From positions 1 to 8,005 of the forward strand of contig CAMTJB010000039.1 of the NCBI GenBank assembly GCA_947072715.1: a stretch of 8,005 bases of DNA, in the 5' to 3' direction. Made by a program: the position numbers and the translations under genes. This DNA comes from an uncultured Fusobacteriaceae bacterium. GTDB taxonomy: Bacteria > Fusobacteriota > Fusobacteriia > Fusobacteriales > Fusobacteriaceae. Below are positions 5,774-8,005 of this stretch, piece after piece; the first letter of the stretch is position 1; every line of letters starts with the position of its first letter. The notes beneath the pieces are model-generated. The model was given only the letters and a program-made list of their open reading frames with translations. It searched no databases and had not been told where the DNA came from.

Positions 5774-6330
5774 TTTCTATTCCTCCTATCTTCAAAAACT
5801 CTCATATCAAAAAGTTGCTTATGTGTATAATTTTTCATATCACTATGTCTAAGTATTTTTAATTCTCCATGGGTATTGTATCTAAATATAAATTCATAAG
5901 TTAGATGAGCAGGCTTATTTAATTTAATCATCTCTTCATAATTCTTTAAATTTTTAGGTACTCCTACTTCACTTACAAACTTAATATTAAAATGATATTT
6001 ATCAAATAACTCCTCTATCTCAATTTTTCCATTATTAAAAATCAGACTTTGCTCTTTTAAGAATTGAGGTGTACACCCCCCTTTAGATTGCAGTGTATAT
6101 ACCACTCTGTCAATTCTATCTTCCAAAGTGTATAAAGAGTTATATTCTAAGCCCATGAAATCTTCATATTTTTTTATTGTTTCTTCACTTGCACATACTA
6201 TTATTGCATCATTCTCAAATTTTGATATCTCATCTCTCGTTGAATCAAACTGATCTTCAAGGCTTAATGAAAAATCTTTTGTTAAACTATTTCTAGCAAC
6301 TTTACTAATCTTCTTTATCAGTGATTCCAT
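5770..6330 (-). CDS. DUF2313/YmfQ-family baseplate protein (XkdU-like)
   Basis: This 186-aa protein fits the YmfQ/DUF2313 family (PF10076), which follows baseplate J in PBSX, Mu-like and P2-like baseplates and links the baseplate wedge to the tail fibre. The middle YTLEDRIDRVVYTLQSKGG (67-85) with CTPQFLKE matches the family core. The C-terminal KPAHLTYEFIFRY (139-151), followed by ELKILRHSDMKNYTHKQLFD (156-175), matches its closing strand and W/Y-rich repeat, though the usual Trp residues are replaced here. The ATG at 6328-6330 has GAGGTGAT just upstream and lies 26 nt inside the end of the baseplate J gene. The stop overlaps the TTG start of the fibre gene. Confidence 0.85.
   Translation of the reverse strand: MESLIKKISKVARNSLTKDFSLSLEDQFDSTRDEISKFENDAIIVCASEETIKKYEDFMGLEYNSLYTLEDRIDRVVYTLQSKGGCTPQFLKEQSLIFNNGKIEIEELFDKYHFNIKFVSEVGVPKNLKNYEEMIKLNKPAHLTYEFIFRYNTHGELKILRHSDMKNYTHKQLFDMRVFEDRRNRN
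5782..5787 (-). promoter_or_regulatory. Strong Shine-Dalgarno fixing the TTG start of the tail fibre
   Basis: AGGAGG on the minus strand, 8 nt before the TTG codon at 5773-5771. It lies inside the 3' end of the DUF2313 gene. With the 4-nt TTGA stop/start overlap it makes TTG the clear start in place of the later ATG codons. Confidence 0.8.
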
Positions 6331-7396
6331 TTACTATCACCTCATTTAATCTAACTAAAAACTCAACATCAACTTCTACATTGGATGAAATACCATTCAG
6401 TTTTAAGTTAACTACATCTAAAACTCCTTCTACACTCAAAATTAGATTATTAATTTTTGAATAAGAAATTATAGTTTTATTCTCTGAAGTTCTATAACTC
6501 AACTTATCTGTAAGTAATGCAATTTTTAAATCTGCTATTATTTTTTCCCTTACCACATTAATATCATAGCCTACAGACAAAATAACTTCTGAAGTTATAT
6601 TTAATAAAAATGATGAGAAAGAGATAACTGAAACATCTGCTCCTATAGGTCTTCTATTATCTTCAATATAGTTCTTTACATCTTCTATAAGCTCATGAGA
6701 AGCAATATCATTATTTATATCTGAAACAATTACTTTAACTGTTCCTGCTCCATTCCATAGAGGAATAACTTCAACCTTCCCAACACCATTAACAGACTTT
6801 GCCCATTGATAATAATCGTTTATATTTCCACTATGAGCTGGTTGTCTTATTTTTATTTTTGCTCTCTCTATAAGACTTTGATTACTTTCTGTTTCATATC
6901 CACCTTCGCAAGAAATTTCATTAACAACTGAATAAACATCTGAATTAATTATTTCAAAACTTGTTATATCTCCTATAGCGCAATTTCCTATTACCCCTGG
7001 AGTTAAACATTCTATTTTTATAATTCCTTTCCCTACTGAATCTAAATATAAATTATCCTGAGTAGCATATTTAATTGCATTTCTACTTATTAGAATAAAT
7101 CCTCTTGGAATTTTTGCTCCTATTTTACCTGTAATAGTTACTTCTCCTATTGCTTTAGAATTTGATAACCTATCAACTCCAAATACCTCGGCATGTTTAT
7201 CAACATAGATATCCTCTGTAGCCGTATCTATAAATGCCTGATTTCCCCACCATGACATATAATCATATAATTCACTTATACCAAGTGAACACATGGAAGC
7301 AATGTCATAAACAAAAGTTCCTTCAAGCTTTGACCAAGCGCCTTTTAAACCATTTAAAATATTATTTTTTATTTCTATTAAACTTAAATACTTCAT
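6305..7396 (-). CDS. Baseplate J-like protein (XkdT-like, gp47-type wedge)
   Basis: A 363-aa protein of the Baseplate_J family (PF04865), the wedge component of contractile tails (P2 gpJ, PBSX XkdT, T4 gp6 relatives). Residues 1-80 hold the N-terminal helical part, with DTATEDIYVDKHAEVFGVDR (57-76). Then come GEVTITGKIGAKIPRGFIL (84-102) and GVIGNCAIGDITSF (134-147). The diagnostic core is GGYETESNQSLIERAKIKIR (165-184) with PAHSGNINDYYQWAKSVNGV (186-205), followed by a strand-rich C-terminus. The ATG at 7394-7396 overlaps the previous stop as ATGA, with AAGGAG about 10 nt upstream. Length and motifs are normal, with no sign of decay. Confidence 0.94.
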   Translation of the reverse strand: MKYLSLIEIKNNILNGLKGAWSKLEGTFVYDIASMCSLGISELYDYMSWWGNQAFIDTATEDIYVDKHAEVFGVDRLSNSKAIGEVTITGKIGAKIPRGFILISRNAIKYATQDNLYLDSVGKGIIKIECLTPGVIGNCAIGDITSFEIINSDVYSVVNEISCEGGYETESNQSLIERAKIKIRQPAHSGNINDYYQWAKSVNGVGKVEVIPLWNGAGTVKVIVSDINNDIASHELIEDVKNYIEDNRRPIGADVSVISFSSFLLNITSEVILSVGYDINVVREKIIADLKIALLTDKLSYRTSENKTIISYSKINNLILSVEGVLDVVNLKLNGISSNVEVDVEFLVRLNEVIVNGITDKED

Positions 7397-7827
7397 TGTA
7401 TAACAACTCCTTCTTGCTCTATTTTTCCATATATAGTTTCTACAGAAAAATTTATAGTTAAACTATTAGTCTCATTGTTATAGTCAAAAACAAAATCACT
7501 AATCACAAGAATATAAGGGTTTACAAGAAGAGAGTTTTTTAATTCCTCTATTAACAATACTTCTTTGGTAGCTTTATTATAGACAGTTCCTATATATGTA
7601 TTTAATTCATTACCATAAGATTCAGAATAAATCTCATACTTATTTAATTCTGTTTTTAATGATTTAAATATCCAAACTTTTAAAGCTTCATTTCCTTCTA
7701 AGACAATAAAATCATTGTTTTCCACTAAAGGCTCTCCTGTCTCAAAGTCAATAGCTAACTCCCTAAAAAGCTCCATCTCCTCTTGTTTATATTCTTGTGT
7801 GGTCCCATTTATTAAATTTTCAAACAT
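7393..7827 (-). CDS. DUF2634 baseplate protein (XkdS-like, gp25-type)
   Basis: This 144-aa protein matches DUF2634 (PF10934), the PBSX XkdS-type counterpart of the gp25-like wedge or sheath-initiator proteins. The signature ELAIDFETGEPLV (23-35) is followed by EGNEALKVWIFKSLKTEL (44-61), then YEIYSESYGNELNTYIG (64-80), all well kept. The ATG (7825-7827) overlaps the stop of the upstream gene by one base (TAATG), with GGTGGAG just upstream. Its own stop overlaps the baseplate J start (ATGA). It sits immediately before baseplate J, as in PBSX-type phages. Confidence 0.9.
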   Translation of the reverse strand: MFENLINGTTQEYKQEEMELFRELAIDFETGEPLVENNDFIVLEGNEALKVWIFKSLKTELNKYEIYSESYGNELNTYIGTVYNKATKEVLLIEELKNSLLVNPYILVISDFVFDYNNETNSLTINFSVETIYGKIEQEGVVIQ

Positions 7828-8005
7828 TAAGCTCCACCTTCTTCTGCACTACTTGGCATTCTTGTTATTCTATCTACAACTACATAAACTTTTCCAACAA
7901 TTATTGCTAAAACCTCTACATCTTTAACAAGAGTATCTGTAAACCATAACCCTCCACTTGTTTCATAAGATCCTGTATTCTCTGCAGTTCCTTTTCCTGT
8001 TAAAC
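7827..8005 (-). CDS. 3' end of a DUF2577-like baseplate protein (XkdR-like), partial
   Basis: The frame is open from the window edge to the TAA at 7827-7829, giving the last 58 codons plus a split one. The visible part runs GGLWFTDTLKVDVEVLAIIV, then GKVYVVVDRITRMPSSAEEGGA at the C-terminus. The D-x-V-L-x-I...GK-x-Y-V-V-V-D-R pattern is like the closing strands of DUF2577 (PF10844) proteins, and the place directly before the XkdS-like gene is where XkdR sits in PBSX. The start lies outside the window. The assignment is moderate: context is strong, but only the C-terminus is seen. Confidence 0.68.
   Translation of the reverse strand, partial: LTGKGTAENTGSYETSGGLWFTDTLVKDVEVLAIIVGKVYVVVDRITRMPSSAEEGGA

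Larger units (their letters stand above)
3899..8005 (-). mobile_element. Edge of a prophage or tailocin: contractile-tail baseplate, fibre and holin module
   Basis: Seven co-directional genes with PBSX-like order (XkdR-, XkdS-, XkdT-, XkdU-like, tail fibre, fibre-assembly-like, holin) run off the right end of the window. The baseplate genes are tightly overlapped. The chromosomal btu operon lies just beyond the left edge. No capsid, integrase, repressor or endolysin is visible, so whether this is a whole prophage, a remnant or an R-type tailocin cannot be decided here. The exact left limit is not visible; no att repeat can be identified with only one end present. Confidence 0.85.

Noticed and set aside
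7234..7461. Plus-strand frames antisense to baseplate genes (also 5665-5862 and 7715-7927)
   Set aside because: They mirror well-supported minus-strand genes and have no ribosome sites or recognisable domains.

Overview
The window is AT-rich bacterial DNA. It looks like a low-GC Gram-negative anaerobe of the Fusobacteria (Fusobacterium or a near relative such as Cetobacterium). This rests on the codon use, the strong GGAGG-type ribosome sites, and a transporter binding protein with a signal peptidase I type signal peptide and no lipobox cysteine, as expected for a periplasmic protein of a two-membrane cell. The taxon is an inference from style; no marker gene is present.

Left part (1-3832), chromosomal. 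A small exported protein resembling the FMN-binding domain family (35-433, minus strand) is divergent from a three-gene cobalamin ABC uptake operon (1049-3787, plus strand: btuF, btuC, btuD). The 615-base gap between them holds a perfect 12-bp inverted repeat enclosing smaller palindromes and a TTGACA promoter facing the small gene. It also holds a complete class-I-like cobalamin riboswitch (742-915) followed by a readable expression platform. That platform has a candidate P13-type hairpin (920-947), an antiterminator pairing (933-944 with 1016-1025), and a terminator hairpin (1020-1048) whose 3' arm is itself the btuF Shine-Dalgarno and whose U-tract is the SD-to-AUG spacer. The three structures are mutually exclusive in a way that gives a full repression model by B12. 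The three Btu genes overlap each other (8 and 4 nt) and end at a strong bidirectional terminator (3796-3832).

Right part (3899-8005), phage-derived, all on the minus strand. In transcription order it has the end of a DUF2577 (XkdR-like) protein, a DUF2634 (XkdS-like, gp25-type) protein, a baseplate J protein (XkdT-like), a DUF2313/YmfQ protein (XkdU-like), a tail fibre with a histidine-rich tip, a probable tail-fibre-assembly-like protein, and a family-4 (toxin secretion/lysis) holin. This is the PBSX-type order of a contractile-tail (myovirus or tailocin) baseplate module. The first five reading frames overlap by 1-26 nt. No endolysin follows the holin, and the phage genes stop 66 bases from the btu terminator, so this is probably the edge of a prophage or tailocin inserted next to the btu operon.

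I did not find an entirely new system. The points most worth checking are the combined terminator/SD riboswitch platform, the palindrome cluster in the divergent promoter region, the five HxH motifs in the tail-fibre tip, and the missing lysis enzyme at the element's edge.
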